A stretch of 64,000 nt of DNA from Blastococcus sp. LR1 (GTDB lineage Bacteria > Actinomycetota > Actinomycetes > Mycobacteriales > Geodermatophilaceae), in assembly GCF_020166105.1 (NCBI RefSeq), contig NZ_JAIUJY010000001.1, forward strand, positions 186,001 to 250,000, given 5' to 3'. A program made the position numbers and the translations under genes. The notes under the pieces are model-generated. The model saw nothing but the letters and a program-made list of their open reading frames with translations, did no database searches and was not told the DNA's origin. Positions 36,924 through 46,551 of the stretch are shown piece by piece. Position 1 is the first letter of the stretch, and every line of letters begins with the position of its first letter.

Positions 36924-38051
36924 TCAGTCTCCCAGAGTCGTGCGGTGGTCCGGCGCGATCTCACCTGTAGTGGTGGAACGCAGCGCGGTGAGGAACGCGT
37001 CGGTCTCCTCGGCGGTGCCCGCGGTGACCCGCAGCCAGCCGGGCAGTCCGACGTCGCGGACCAGCACGCCCCGGTCCAGCAGCGCCTGCCAGACGGCGGG
37101 CGCGTCGGCGAAGTGGCCGAAGAGTACGAAGTTGGCGTCGCTCGGCACGCTGGTGAGCCCCATCCCGGGCAGCGCGTCGACGATCCGGTCCCGCTGCTCC
37201 ATGACCGCGGCCACCGTCGCCAACAGGGCGTCGGTGTGCGCGAGCGCCGCCCGCGCGGCCGCCTGCGTGAGCGAGCTCAGGTGGTACGGCAGCCGCACGA
37301 GCTGGATCGCGTCGACGACGGCGGGGTCGGCGGCGAGATAGCCCAGGCGGAGCCCCGCCATGCCGAACGCCTTGCTCATGGTGCGGCTGACGATCAGCCG
37401 CGGACGCCCCGGCAGCAGGGTCAGCGCCGACGGCGTGCCGGGCCGGGCGAACTCGGCGTACGCCTCGTCGACGACGACGACGCCTTCGGTCGCCTCGTAC
37501 AGCGCGGTGATCGTGTCCAGGTCGACCGCGGTGCCGGTCGGGTTGTTCGGGCTGGTCACGAAGACGACGTCGGGCCGCTCCTCGCGCACCTGGGCGACGG
37601 CGGCGGCGCTGTCGATGGTGAAGTCAGCAGCGCGGTGCCCGTCGACCCAGCCGCTGCCGGTGCCCGCGGAGATGATCGGGTGCATCGAGTAGGACGGCGT
37701 GAACCCGAGCGCGGTGCGACCGGCGCCGCCGAACGTCTGCAGGATCTGCTGCAGCACCTCGTTGGAGCCGTTGGCCGCCCACACCTGCGCCGGGTCGATC
37801 GGCTCGCCGCTGGTGCGGGTCAGGTAGGCCGCCAGATCGGTGCGCAGCGCGACGGCGTCCCGGTCGGGGTAGCGGTTGAGCTCGAGGGCCGCGTGCCCGA
37901 GCGCCGCGCCCAGGTCGGCCAGCAGCTCGGCCGGCAGGGGGTGCGGGTTCTCGTTGGTGTTGAGCCGGTGCTGCGCGGGGAGCTGCGGGGCGCCGTAGGG
38001 CACACGTCCTCGCAGCTCCGGCCGCAGCGGGAGCCCGTCGAGCGACGTCAC
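36924..38051 (-). CDS. hisC: Histidinol-phosphate aminotransferase
   Basis: HisC converts imidazole acetol phosphate and glutamate to histidinol phosphate and 2-oxoglutarate using pyridoxal phosphate. The 375-residue class I/II aminotransferase has [11 protein letters not shown] at residues 30-40, SPNNPTGT near 167-174, [10 protein letters not shown] with the cofactor Asp195, and [17 protein letters not shown] with the Schiff-base Lys227. The GTG start overlaps the hisD stop by four bases. Confidence 0.95.
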   Translation of the reverse strand: MTSLDGLPLRPELRGRVPYGAPQLPAQHRLNTNENPHPLPAELLADLGAALGHAALELNRYPDRDAVALRTDLAAYLTRTSGEPIDPAQVWAANGSNEVLQQILQTFGGAGRTALGFTPSYSMHPIISAGTGSGWVDGHRAADFTIDSAAAVAQVREERPDVVFVTSPNNPTGTAVDLDTITALYEATEGVVVVDEAYAEFARPGTPSALTLLPGRPRLIVSRTMSKAFGMAGLRLGYLAADPAVVDAIQLVRLPYHLSSLTQAAARAALAHTDALLATVAAVMEQRDRIVDALPGMGLTSVPSDANFVLFGHFADAPAVWQALLDRGVLVRDVGLPGWLRVTAGTAEETDAFLTALRSTTTGEIAPDHRTTLGD

Positions 38052-39352
38052 GACCGCTGCCGGATCCGCACGGCGGCCGCGTGGGCGGGGAGGTCCTCCG
38101 CCCCGGCGAGGGCGTCGATGTGCGGCGCCACCTCGGCGAGCGCCGCCTCGTCGTACTCGATGACGTGGATGCCGCGCAGGAAGGACTGCACGCTCAGCCC
38201 GCTCTGGTGCCGGGCGCAGCCGCCGGTGGGCAGGACGTGGTTGGAGCCGGCCGCGTAGTCGCCCAGCGACACCGGCGACCAGGCGCCGACGAAGATCGCG
38301 CCGGCATTGCGCACCCGCATGGCGATCTCGCGCGAGTTGCGGGTCTGGATCTCCAGGTGCTCGGCGGCGTAGGCGTCGACGACGCGCAGCCCCGCCTCGA
38401 GGTCGTCGACGAGGACGATCCCGGACTGGCTGCCGTCGAGCGCGGTGCCGATCCGGTCGGAGTGCTTGGTGGCGGCCACCTGCCCAGGCACGAGCGCGAG
38501 GACGGCGTCGGCGAGCTCCTCGCTCGTCGTCACCAGCACCGCGCCGGCCAGCGGGTCGTGCTCGGCCTGGCTGATCAGGTCGGCCGCGACGTGCGCCGGG
38601 TCCGCGGTGTCGTCGGCGAGGATCGCCACCTCGGTCGGGCCGGCCTCGGAGTCGATGCCGATGAGCCCGCGCAGCAGCCGCTTGGCGGCGGTGACGTAGA
38701 CGTTGCCCGGACCGGTGACCATGTCCACCGGCTCGCAGGAGCCGGCGCCGTAGCCGAAGACGGCGACCGCCTGGGCCCCGCCGACGGCGTAGACCTCGGT
38801 GACGCCCAGCAGCGCACATGCCGCGAGGACGCCCGGGTCGGGCAGGCCGCCGTGGTCGCGCTGCGGCGGGGAGGCGACGGCGATCGACTCCACGCCGGCG
38901 ATCTGGGCGGGAACGACGTTCATGACGACGCTGGACAGCAGCGGCGCCAGGCCACCGGGCACGTAGAGGCCGACGCGGCGGACCGGCAGCCAGCGCTCCA
39001 TCACGGTGCCGCCGGGCACGACCTGGGTGGTGACGTCGGTGCGCCGCTGGTCCTCGTGCACCTTCTTGACCCGCGAGATGGCCTCTTCCAGCGCCGCCCG
39101 CAGCGTCGGGTCGCACTCGGCGAGCGCGCGGTCCAGCGCCTCCTGGGGGACGGCGAAGTCCTCGGCGTCCACGCCGTCGATGCGCGCGGTGATCTCGCGG
39201 ACCGCCTGGGCGCCGCGGACCCGGACGTCTTCGCAGAGCGGGCGGACCGTGGCCAGCACCGAGTCGATGTCGGTGGCGGCCCGGGGCAGCAGTCCGGCGA
39301 GCTCGCGGACGCCGGGGAGGGCGTTTCCGCGCAGGTCGATGCGTGCGAGCAC
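38048..39352 (-). CDS. hisD: Histidinol dehydrogenase
   Basis: HisD oxidises histidinol to histidine in two NAD-dependent steps with a zinc ion. The 434-residue protein shows [62 protein letters not shown] and [20 protein letters not shown], which carry the nucleotide and zinc sites. The GTG start has GGAGG seven bases upstream. The 129-base gap to the divergent LON-domain gene must hold the promoter of the his operon; I saw no T-box or leader peptide with His codons in it. Confidence 0.96.
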   Translation of the reverse strand: MLARIDLRGNALPGVRELAGLLPRAATDIDSVLATVRPLCEDVRVRGAQAVREITARIDGVDAEDFAVPQEALDRALAECDPTLRAALEEAISRVKKVHEDQRRTDVTTQVVPGGTVMERWLPVRRVGLYVPGGLAPLLSSVVMNVVPAQIAGVESIAVASPPQRDHGGLPDPGVLAACALLGVTEVYAVGGAQAVAVFGYGAGSCEPVDMVTGPGNVYVTAAKRLLRGLIGIDSEAGPTEVAILADDTADPAHVAADLISQAEHDPLAGAVLVTTSEELADAVLALVPGQVAATKHSDRIGTALDGSQSGIVLVDDLEAGLRVVDAYAAEHLEIQTRNSREIAMRVRNAGAIFVGAWSPVSLGDYAAGSNHVLPTGGCARHQSGLSVQSFLRGIHVIEYDEAALAEVAPHIDALAGAEDLPAHAAAVRIRQRS

Positions 39353-39481
39353 GGGGGTGCCTCCGAGATCTGGGCAGGGGGTGCCGGGGCTTCTCAGGGT
39401 AGCCAGCGGTTCCGGAGCCCTCGGGGCGCACCCGGGGCGTCCCGCCCGGTGGGGGTGCCCGCGGGCCGTACGCTTGCCCGG

Positions 39482-40276
39482 ATGGGTGAACTGATCCCGC
39501 TGTTCCCGCTGGGGCGGCCGCTGTTCCCCGGCGTGGTGCTGCCGCTGCAGATCTTCGAGCCGCGCTACCGCCGGCTCATGCGCGACCTCATGGACCTGCC
39601 CGAGCACGGCGACCGCCGGTTCTTCGGCGTGGTCGCCATCCGGCAGGGCTGGGAGGTCGAGCGCGTCGCCCCGGCGGCGGCGCTCTACGACATCGGCTGC
39701 ACCGCCCGGCTGCAGCGCGTCCAGCCGCAGCCCGACGGCGGGTTCCGCATCGTGAGCGTCGGCGGCGAGCGCTTCCGCATCCTCGACGTCGTCGTGGGCG
39801 ACGACCCGCCCTATCTCCAGGCGGAGGTCGAGTGGATGGCCGAGGAGGAGGCCGCCGAGGAGGCGGCCGGGGACGCCGAGTCGGTGACCGACGCCCCGGG
39901 GCTGGCCATCCCCGACGAGGTCGCCTCGTCGGTGGCCCGCGGCTCCCTCGACCTGCTCGCCCGCGGCGTCGGCGACCTGTTCACCCGCTACGTGGCGGAG
40001 GTGTCGGCGCTCGGGGCCGGCTCCCACGGGGACGGCGTGGAGGCGGCCGTCCGGCTGGCCGCCGCGGCCGACGACCCCAGCGCGCTCTCCTGGCTGGTCG
40101 CGTCCTCGGCGCTGCTCACCACCGAGGACCGGCAGGCGCTGCTGGCCGAGTCGGCGACCCGGCGGCGGTTGGCCGCGGAGTCCCGGCTGCTGCGCCGGGA
40201 GCTGACGCTGCTGCAGGAGCTGAGCGCGGTGCCCGCGCCGTTGCAGCAATTCGCCACCCCGATGACCGTGAACTGA
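39482..40276 (+). CDS. LON substrate-binding domain protein
   Basis: A 264-residue protein consisting of the N-terminal substrate-binding domain of Lon protease without the ATPase or protease parts. It begins [29 protein letters not shown], the classical LON start, and ends with a helical, acidic region that includes [12 protein letters not shown]. Such stand-alone proteins are widespread in Actinobacteria; a role in proteolysis or as an adaptor is suspected but not shown. It is divergent from hisD, and its stop codon is followed directly by a hairpin. Confidence 0.88.
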   Translation: MGELIPLFPLGRPLFPGVVLPLQIFEPRYRRLMRDLMDLPEHGDRRFFGVVAIRQGWEVERVAPAAALYDIGCTARLQRVQPQPDGGFRIVSVGGERFRILDVVVGDDPPYLQAEVEWMAEEEAAEEAAGDAESVTDAPGLAIPDEVASSVARGSLDLLARGVGDLFTRYVAEVSALGAGSHGDGVEAAVRLAAAADDPSALSWLVASSALLTTEDRQALLAESATRRRLAAESRLLRRELTLLQELSAVPAPLQQFATPMTVN

Positions 40277-40295
40277 CGAGGGACCCCGTCCCTCG
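40277..40295. terminator. Short hairpin between convergent genes
   Basis: Directly after the LON-domain stop codon, CGAGGGAC and GTCCCTCG form a perfect eight-base stem around a three-base loop CCC. There is no T-run, so it may act as a weak terminator for either the LON gene or the convergent membrane protein gene. Confidence 0.5.
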
Positions 40296-40307
40296 GAGCG
40301 CGCGGGC

Positions 40308-40898
40308 CTAGCTGCGGTTCAGGCCGTCGTCGGCGGCGAGCATCGCGCAGATCAGGTAGGCCAGCAGCGCCGCGAACGACGTCGCGGCGAGCGCCGGCAG
40401 CGAACCGAGCGAGAGCCCGGTGGTGACCGTGGCCCCGACGTCAGCCAGGTCGGCCCGGCTCGGCGGCCTGCGGAGCAGCTCGCCGAGCTGCCAGGCGACG
40501 ACGGACGCGAGGCTGCCGCCGACGGCGAGCACTCCGAGGGTGCCTACTCCGCGCCGGCTGCGCAGCGCCCAGGACGCCGCGCCGACCAGCAGGCCGAGGC
40601 CGAGCAGCACCAGGACGAAGACGGCGTCCGCGCCCGCCTGCAGCTCCCCCACCGGCAGTCCGACGGCGACCGGACCCTCGTCGGTGATGCGGTAGACGCC
40701 CTTCGGCGCCAGCAGCCACCACAGGAGGCCGGCCGGGACACCTGCCAGCGCGATGCCCAGGAGCAGCCCGAGACCCCGGCGGAAGTCGTCGCGGACCTCC
40801 GGCCAGCCCCGCCAGTAGATCTGCGGGTAGGGCGCCGGGAGCGGCGGGGCCTCCAGGGGCGTCGTGCTCACTCCCCCAGTGAACCCTGCGTCCGCCAC
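40308..40898 (-). CDS. Hypothetical membrane protein, DUF2567-like
   Basis: A 196-residue protein with a proline-rich N-terminus and about four hydrophobic segments (near residues 42-64, 90-110, 116-140 and 165-188). Size and layout recall the DUF2567 membrane proteins found in Actinobacteria, but I cannot confirm that. The first possible start is a GTG at 40898; a second GTG at 40871 is preceded closely by GGGGGA and is equally possible. It lies 26 bases downstream of dnaE. Confidence 0.6.
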   Translation of the reverse strand: MADAGFTGGVSTTPLEAPPLPAPYPQIYWRGWPEVRDDFRRGLGLLLGIALAGVPAGLLWWLLAPKGVYRITDEGPVAVGLPVGELQAGADAVFVLVLLGLGLLVGAASWALRSRRGVGTLGVLAVGGSLASVVAWQLGELLRRPPSRADLADVGATVTTGLSLGSLPALAATSFAALLAYLICAMLAADDGLNRS

Positions 40899-40924
40899 AG
40901 GTGCCGGTCCACCTCCGGTGTCGT

Positions 40925-43900
40925 TCAGAGGAGCGCCACGCTGGTGGGACCGAGCAGGGCCTTGATGTCGCCCATGAGAGCGGTGCTCGGTCGCACCCGG
41001 AGCCCCTGGTCCAGGCGCAGCACCGTCTCGCGGCTGCCGTTGACCAGCTTGAGCTGCACCTCGGTGGTGCCCGGGTGGCTGCCCAGCACCTCACGGAGCC
41101 GCTCGACCACCGGTGGGGTGCAGCGGGCGGCGGCCATCGAGACCAGCACCGGGCCGCGGGCGCCCTCGGTGAGCTCGGGGACCGTCACCTCGGAGCCGAA
41201 CAGCGAGGGCTGGTCGTCGCGGCGGCTGATCCGCCCCTTGACCACGATGATCTGGTCGCGGACCACCTTCTCCGAGACCTCGACCCAGGTCTTGGGGAAG
41301 AAGAGCACCTCGATGCCGGACTCGAGGTCCTCGACCGTGGCGATCGCCCAGGGCGCGCCCTGCTTGTTGGTGCGCGGGGAGACCGAGGTGAGGATGCCGG
41401 CGATCGTGACGTTGGCGCCGTCCTCCACTCCCCCGGCCATGATCTCGGCGATCGGGGTGTCGGCGTGCGAGGTGAGCACGTGCTCGACGCCGTGCAGCGG
41501 GTGGTCGGAGACGTAGAGGCCGAGCATGTCGCGCTCGAACATCAGCCGCTCGCTCTTGGACCAGTCCGCTGTGGGGATGGTGATGTTCAGGGCTCCGCCG
41601 AACGGGTCGTCGTCCCCGCCCTCGGCGCCGAAGCTGCCGAACAGGTCGAACTGGCCCTCGGCCTCCTTGCGCTTGAGGCCCATCGCGGAGTCGACGGCCT
41701 GGGCGTGGATCGCGGCGATGCCCTGGCGGGAGTGCCCCAGGGAGTCGAACGCGCCGGCCTTGGCGAGGGACTCGATGACCTTCTTGTTGCAGGCCACCGT
41801 GTCGATCTTGCGCATGAAGTCGGCGAAGTCCTTGAACGCGCCCTTGCTCTCGCGCGCCTTGACGATCGACTCCACGACGTTGGTGCCGACGTTGCGCACC
41901 GACGCCAGGCCGAAGCGGATGTCGGTGCCGACGGCGGTGAAGTCCCAGCTGGACTCATTGACGTCCGGCGGGAGGACCTTGATGCCCATGCGGCGGCACT
42001 CGGCCAGGTAGATCGGCCGGCGGTCCTTGTCGTCCTGGACGCTGGTCAGCAGGCCGGCCATGTACTCGGCCGGGTAGTTCGCCTTGAGGTAGGCCGTCCA
42101 GTAGGAGACGAGGCCGTAGGCCGCGGAGTGGGCCTTGTTGAACGCGTAGTCGGCGAACGGGACGAGGATGTCCCACAGCGTCTTGACCGCCGCGGCCGAG
42201 TAGCCGTTGGCCTTCATGCCGGCCTCGAAGCCGACGTACTCGGCGTCCAGGACCGACTTCTTCTTCTTGCCCATCGCGCGGCGCAGCAGGTCGGCCTTGC
42301 CGAGCGAGTACCCGGCGACCTTCTGCGCGATCGCCATGACCTGCTCCTGGTAGACGATCAGGCCGTAGGTCTGACCCAGGATCTCCTCGAGCGACTCGGC
42401 CAGCTCCGGGTGGATCGGGGTGATCTCCTGCTGGCCGTTCTTGCGCAGCGCGTAGTTGGTGTGCGAGTTCGCACCCATGGGGCCCGGTCGGTAGAGCGCA
42501 CCGACGGCGGAGATGTCCTCGAAGTTGTCGGGGCGCATGAGTCGCAGCAGCGACCGCATCGGGCCGCCGTCGAACTGGAAGACGCCGAGGGTGTCGCCCC
42601 GGGAGAGCAGGGCGTAGGTGTTCGGGTCGGTGAGGTCCTTGCTGATCTCGTCGAGATCGACCGGGTCCTTGCCGTTGATCACGATGTTGCGCAGCGCGTC
42701 GTCGATCACCGTGAGGTTGCGCAGGCCCAGGAAGTCCATCTTGAGCAGGCCGAGCGTCTCGCAGGTCGGGTAGTCGAACTGCGTGATGATCGCGCCGTCG
42801 GCCTCGCGCCGCATGATCGGGATGGAGTCGATCAGCGGATACCGGCCGATGATGACGCCGGCGGCGTGCACGCCCCACTGGCGCTTCAGGCCCTCGAGCT
42901 TGCGGGCCTGGTCCACCACCTCGGCCGCGCCGGGGTCGGACTCGTAGCGGGCGCGGAACTCCGCGGCCTCCTTGTAGCGGTCGTGCTTGGGGTCGAAGAC
43001 TCCCGAGAGCGGGATGCCCTTGCCCATCACGTCCGGCGGCATGAGCTTGGTCAGCTCGTCACCGACGGAGTAGGGCCGGTCGAGCACCCGGGCGGCGTCC
43101 TTGATCGCGGCCTTCGCCTTGATGGTGCCGTAGGTGACGATCTGGCTGACCCGCTCCTCGCCGTACTTCTGCGAGACGTACTGGATGACCTCGCCGCGGC
43201 GGCGGTCGTCGAAGTCGATGTCGACATCGGGCATCGAGACGCGCTCGGGGTTGAGGAACCGCTCGAAGATCAGGCCGTGCTGCAGCGGGTCGAGGTCGGT
43301 GATGCCCATCGCGAACGCGGCCATCGAGCCGGCTGCCGAACCACGGCCGGGGCCGACCCGGATGCCGTTGTCCTTGGCCCAGTTGATGAAGTCGGCGACC
43401 ACGAGGAAGTACCCCGGGAAACCCATCTGGCAGATGATCCCGACCTCGTAGTCGGCCTGCTTGCGCACGTGGTCCGGGATGCCGGCCGGGTACCGCTTGT
43501 GCAGGCCGTTCTCGACCTCCTTGACGAACCAGGAGGTCTCGTCCTCACCCGGCGGCAGCGGGAAGCGCGGCATCAGGTCGGCGCCCTCGGTGAAGTGCAC
43601 CTCGCACTGCTCGGCGACGAGCAGCGTGTTGTCGCAGGCCACCGCCAGGTCACCGGGGAACAGCGCGCGCATCTCGGCGGCGGACTTCAGGTAGTAGCCG
43701 TCACCGTTGAACCGGAAGCGGTTGGTCTCGTTCAGCCGCGAGCCCGTCTGGATGCACAGCAGGGCGTCGTGGGCGGCGGCGTCCTCCTTGTGCGTGTAGT
43801 GCAGGTCGTTCGTGGCCAGCAGCGGGATGCCGAGGTCCTTGGCGATCGCCATCAGCGCCGGGCGCGTCTTCTTCTCGATGGACAGGCCATGGTCCATCAG

Positions 43901-44485
43901 CTCGGCGTAGAAGTTCTCCTTGCCGAAGATGTCCTGGAAGTCCGCGGCCGCCTGGCGGGCCTTGTCCTCCTTGCCGGCGCGCAGCCACATGTTCACCTCG
44001 CCCGAGGGGCAGCCGGTGGTGGCGATCAGGCCCTTGCCGTAGCGCTCCAGCAGGTCGCGGTCGAAACGCGGCTTGCGGTACTGACCCTCGAGGCTGGCCA
44101 GCGAGGAGATCCGGAAGAGGTTGTGCATGCCCTCGGTGGTGCGGGCCAGCAGCGTCATGTGGGTGTACGCGGCCTTGCCCCGGTTGTTCCCGCCGTCGCC
44201 CTCCTCGTCGAGGAGCTTGTCGCCGAAGTCGAACGGGGCCCGGTCGAACCGCGAGCCCGGGGTGTAGTACCCCTCCATGCCGATGATCGGCTTCACGCCG
44301 GCGTTCTTGGCCTGCTTGTAGAAGTCGTAGGCACCGAACACGTTGCCGTGGTCGGTCATCGCCAGTGCCGGCATCCCCTGCTCGGCGGCGGCCTTCGTGA
44401 CCTCGGGCAGCTTCGCGGCGCCGTCGAGCATCGAGTACTCGGTGTGGACGTGCAGGTGCGCGAACGAATCGGACGAGCTGCTCAC
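40925..44485 (-). CDS. dnaE: DNA polymerase III alpha subunit
   Basis: This is the replicative DNA polymerase, 1,186 residues, of the DnaE1 type. The N-terminal PHP domain is intact, with HLHVHTEYSMLDG at residues 10-22, TDHGNVFGAYDF and DLHYTHKED, so proofreading by the PHP nuclease, known for actinobacterial DnaE1, is likely kept. The polymerase domain has GPGRGSAAGS and the catalytic PDVDIDFDDRRR near residue 420. The C-terminal part carries the helix-hairpin-helix and OB-fold regions, with EGQFDLFGSFG close to a clamp-binding type sequence. The GTG start has GAGGAG eleven bases upstream. A damage-type promoter candidate lies further upstream. Confidence 0.97.
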   Translation of the reverse strand: MSSSSDSFAHLHVHTEYSMLDGAAKLPEVTKAAAEQGMPALAMTDHGNVFGAYDFYKQAKNAGVKPIIGMEGYYTPGSRFDRAPFDFGDKLLDEEGDGGNNRGKAAYTHMTLLARTTEGMHNLFRISSLASLEGQYRKPRFDRDLLERYGKGLIATTGCPSGEVNMWLRAGKEDKARQAAADFQDIFGKENFYAELMDHGLSIEKKTRPALMAIAKDLGIPLLATNDLHYTHKEDAAAHDALLCIQTGSRLNETNRFRFNGDGYYLKSAAEMRALFPGDLAVACDNTLLVAEQCEVHFTEGADLMPRFPLPPGEDETSWFVKEVENGLHKRYPAGIPDHVRKQADYEVGIICQMGFPGYFLVVADFINWAKDNGIRVGPGRGSAAGSMAAFAMGITDLDPLQHGLIFERFLNPERVSMPDVDIDFDDRRRGEVIQYVSQKYGEERVSQIVTYGTIKAKAAIKDAARVLDRPYSVGDELTKLMPPDVMGKGIPLSGVFDPKHDRYKEAAEFRARYESDPGAAEVVDQARKLEGLKRQWGVHAAGVIIGRYPLIDSIPIMRREADGAIITQFDYPTCETLGLLKMDFLGLRNLTVIDDALRNIVINGKDPVDLDEISKDLTDPNTYALLSRGDTLGVFQFDGGPMRSLLRLMRPDNFEDISAVGALYRPGPMGANSHTNYALRKNGQQEITPIHPELAESLEEILGQTYGLIVYQEQVMAIAQKVAGYSLGKADLLRRAMGKKKKSVLDAEYVGFEAGMKANGYSAAAVKTLWDILVPFADYAFNKAHSAAYGLVSYWTAYLKANYPAEYMAGLLTSVQDDKDRRPIYLAECRRMGIKVLPPDVNESSWDFTAVGTDIRFGLASVRNVGTNVVESIVKARESKGAFKDFADFMRKIDTVACNKKVIESLAKAGAFDSLGHSRQGIAAIHAQAVDSAMGLKRKEAEGQFDLFGSFGAEGGDDDPFGGALNITIPTADWSKSERLMFERDMLGLYVSDHPLHGVEHVLTSHADTPIAEIMAGGVEDGANVTIAGILTSVSPRTNKQGAPWAIATVEDLESGIEVLFFPKTWVEVSEKVVRDQIIVVKGRISRRDDQPSLFGSEVTVPELTEGARGPVLVSMAAARCTPPVVERLREVLGSHPGTTEVQLKLVNGSRETVLRLDQGLRVRPSTALMGDIKALLGPTSVALL

Positions 44486-44620
44486 GGGTGGTCGGTGCTC
44501 CTCACAGGTCGTGCGTGCCCAGCCGGCACGACGCGGCGGGCGACCGGCGGGGAAGACCGGCGGTGCATGCGCGGACGACAGGCACCGGCGGGCCGGTGCG
44601 TCGATCCTCGCACTGAGACC

Positions 44621-44642
44621 TGTCTACTTCGAGGGTCTGACA
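44621..44642 (-). promoter_or_regulatory. Candidate RecA-independent (PafBC-type) damage promoter of dnaE
   Basis: Read on the minus strand, TGTCAG (44642-44637) is followed after exactly ten bases by TAGACA (44626-44621). The mycobacterial RecA-independent damage promoter is described as TTGTCRGTG, eight bases, then TANNNT; the core and spacing fit, while the flanking T, the TG and the last T do not. It lies about 136 bases upstream of the dnaE start in a 210-base intergenic region. This is a weak match and inference only. Confidence 0.3.
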
Positions 44643-44695
44643 GAACGTGTTTCTCACACTCGGAAGACCCGCCCCAGGCACCCCGGCAGATGTCC

Positions 44696-45139
44696 TCAGG
44701 GCAGGCCGCGGCGCATCGTCACGTGCGCGATCCCGGCCTCCTCGTAGACCTCGCCGACCGCCGTATAGCCCTCGCGCTCGTAGAACCGTCGGGCCGGCAG
44801 CTGGGCGTGCAGCTCGACCACCTCCGCCCCGCGAGCCGCTGCCTGGCGGTGCAGCTCGGCGAGCACCGCGGCGCCATGCCCGCGGCCGCGCACCGCGACG
44901 TCGGCAGCCATGCGCCCGATCCGCGCGACCGGCCCGTCGAGCAGCAGCCGGCCGGTGGCGACCACCTGCGCCGAGGCGTCCCGGCTCAGCACGTGGACGG
45001 CGGTGGCGTCGGCGTCGTCCTGCTCGATCTCGGCCGGCACGCCCTGCTCCTCGACGAACACCCGTGTGCGCAGCGCGGCGACCTCGGGCCAGTCGGCGGC
45101 ACCGGCGACGGAAGCGGTGGGGCTCGGCACGGCGTCCAT
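44696..45139 (-). CDS. GNAT-family N-acetyltransferase
   Basis: A 147-residue GNAT enzyme. It begins with WPEVAALRTRVFVEEQGVP, typical of the branch with a VFVEEQ motif, and has the acetyl-CoA loop in MAADVAVRGRGHGAAVLAEL with the R/Q-x-x-G-x-G/A pattern, followed by AQLPARRFYEREGYTAVGE. The substrate is unknown. The ATG at 45139 is the best start. It lies 20 bases downstream of the orphan repeat protein on the same strand, so they may be co-transcribed. Confidence 0.87.
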   Translation of the reverse strand: MDAVPSPTASVAGAADWPEVAALRTRVFVEEQGVPAEIEQDDADATAVHVLSRDASAQVVATGRLLLDGPVARIGRMAADVAVRGRGHGAAVLAELHRQAAARGAEVVELHAQLPARRFYEREGYTAVGEVYEEAGIAHVTMRRGLP

Positions 45140-45159
45140 CCTGCCCACCACGGACAGGC

Positions 45160-45762
45160 TCACCGCCGGCGCCCTCGCACGGGGGTCCGGTCGTCGTCCT
45201 CGTAGTAGAAGACCTCGACGTCCCACAGCTCGTCCTGCAACGCGCGGGCCAGCGCCAGGCCGTCGGCGCACCACCGCGGATCGAGCACGCTCGGCCGCGG
45301 GAGACGCGCGTTCCACCGGCGCAGCTCTCCTGCCAGCTCCTCGCTCACGAAGAGCGGCCCCGGATCCACGGCGAGGCACCGGCCGAAGGGGAAGCTCCAC
45401 AGCGGCACGTCGACCGACGATGCCGCCATGACCGTGAGCGCGACCGGCCGGTCGGCCTCCGCGGGAGGCCGCCCGTCGTCCTCGGCCCCCAGCACGACGT
45501 CGACGTCGGGCAGCTGGTTCTGCAGCTCGTACGCGAGCCGTCGCTCCTCCCGGTCCCAGCCGGGTTCGACGGGTCGCGGGACGCGGGCGTTCCAGACCGG
45601 CCAGATCCGGTCGTTCCACTCCCCCAGCCGCTCGATCAACGCCGCCGGGACACCGAGCACCGCCAGCTCGTGGGCACCGAGGGTTCCGTCGTCGGTCCAC
45701 ACCGGCAGTCCGCCGCTGTGGTCGTGCGAGAGATGAAGTCGGCGAGGCCGCGCGTCGGTCAT
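45160..45762 (-). CDS. Orphan protein with two tandem copies of a novel domain
   Basis: A 200-residue soluble protein that I cannot assign. Residues about 18-98 and 117-195 repeat the same plan: a GLPVW or DVPLW strand, a helix with LIERLGEWN or LAGELRRWN, then NARVPRP or NARLPRP, a helix RRLAYELQNQL or LALARALQDEL, and a strand DVDVVLG or DVEVFYY followed by acidic residues. A single copy of this unit forms the protein at 7842-8174. The ATG overlaps the stop of the CPBP protease gene (ATGA), so it is translated with the protease. No catalytic motif is evident. Function unknown. Confidence 0.75.
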   Translation of the reverse strand: MTDARPRRLHLSHDHSGGLPVWTDDGTLGAHELAVLGVPAALIERLGEWNDRIWPVWNARVPRPVEPGWDREERRLAYELQNQLPDVDVVLGAEDDGRPPAEADRPVALTVMAASSVDVPLWSFPFGRCLAVDPGPLFVSEELAGELRRWNARLPRPSVLDPRWCADGLALARALQDELWDVEVFYYEDDDRTPVRGRRR

Positions 45763-46541
45763 GCCTCCGTCCCCGGGGGCAGGGCGCTCTCCGGCACCAG
45801 CAGGAAGCGCAGGTCGATGAGGGCGTGCAGCAGCACGGGCAGCAGCAAGGAGCCGGTGTCGAGGTACAGCGCGGCCATCACCCCGCCCAGCACGCCGGTC
45901 GTCACGATCCCGGCCCGCCCCTGGTAGGCGTGCGCCAGTCCGAAGGCGACGGCGGCGACGAGCACCAGCACGAACGCCGGCGCTCCGCCGACGACCGCCG
46001 TCACCACCGCGAGGAAGAAGCCGCGGTACAGCCACTCCTCGCAGATCCCGGCGGTGATGCCGACGACCGTGAACAGCCGCCGCTCCTCCTCCGACCGCGG
46101 CAGCAGCGCCAGCGTCGACTGCCCTGGCGGCTCCGCGTGCCGGCCCTCCCCCGGACGGCGGGTCGGCCGGGCCATCTCCAGCAGCGCCCCGGCGCGCAGC
46201 TGCCGCGTCGACGCGACCACGAACAGCAGCACGACCACGACGAGGATCGAGGTGAACCAGCCGGGCCACTCCTGCGGCCAGCGCAGCCCGACCGCGCCCG
46301 CCGAGACGTCGGTCGCGAAGAGCCAGACGATGAAGGCGAGCACCGCGAGGCCCCACTCGAGCACCAGCAGCCGCCGGTAGAACGAGCGGCGGGCGTCGCG
46401 GTCGGTCCGGAGACGTCCCTCGAATCGCCGGTGCAGGACGTGCCCGGCCACCGGCTCCCCCACGACCAGGTAGGCCGCCACCACCACCGCCGACAGGGCC
46501 GCGGGCCCGAAGTCGGCGAGGGCGGACGGCAGACCTGTCAC
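45759..46541 (-). CDS. CPBP-family intramembrane metalloprotease
   Basis: A 260-residue membrane protein with about six to eight hydrophobic segments and the CPBP/Abi motifs: EEWLYRG (Glu-Glu-x-x-x-Arg) near residue 170, FGLAHAYQG and LLHALIDLR, which provide the metal-binding and catalytic residues seen in Rce1-type proteases. Bacterial members are linked to bacteriocin immunity or prenyl-protein-like processing, but the substrate here is unknown. It starts with GTG ten bases after the rluD-type gene and is coupled to the orphan repeat protein by a four-base overlap. Confidence 0.87.
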   Translation of the reverse strand: MTGLPSALADFGPAALSAVVVAAYLVVGEPVAGHVLHRRFEGRLRTDRDARRSFYRRLLVLEWGLAVLAFIVWLFATDVSAGAVGLRWPQEWPGWFTSILVVVVLLFVVASTRQLRAGALLEMARPTRRPGEGRHAEPPGQSTLALLPRSEEERRLFTVVGITAGICEEWLYRGFFLAVVTAVVGGAPAFVLVLVAAVAFGLAHAYQGRAGIVTTGVLGGVMAALYLDTGSLLLPVLLHALIDLRFLLVPESALPPGTEA

Positions 46542-46551
46542 CGGAGAGGGG

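Noticed and set aside
40901-45205. A 1,434-codon plus-strand frame over dnaE.
   Set aside because: It is antisense to dnaE in the frame that lacks stops because of high GC at third positions. The product is a low-complexity mix without motifs.
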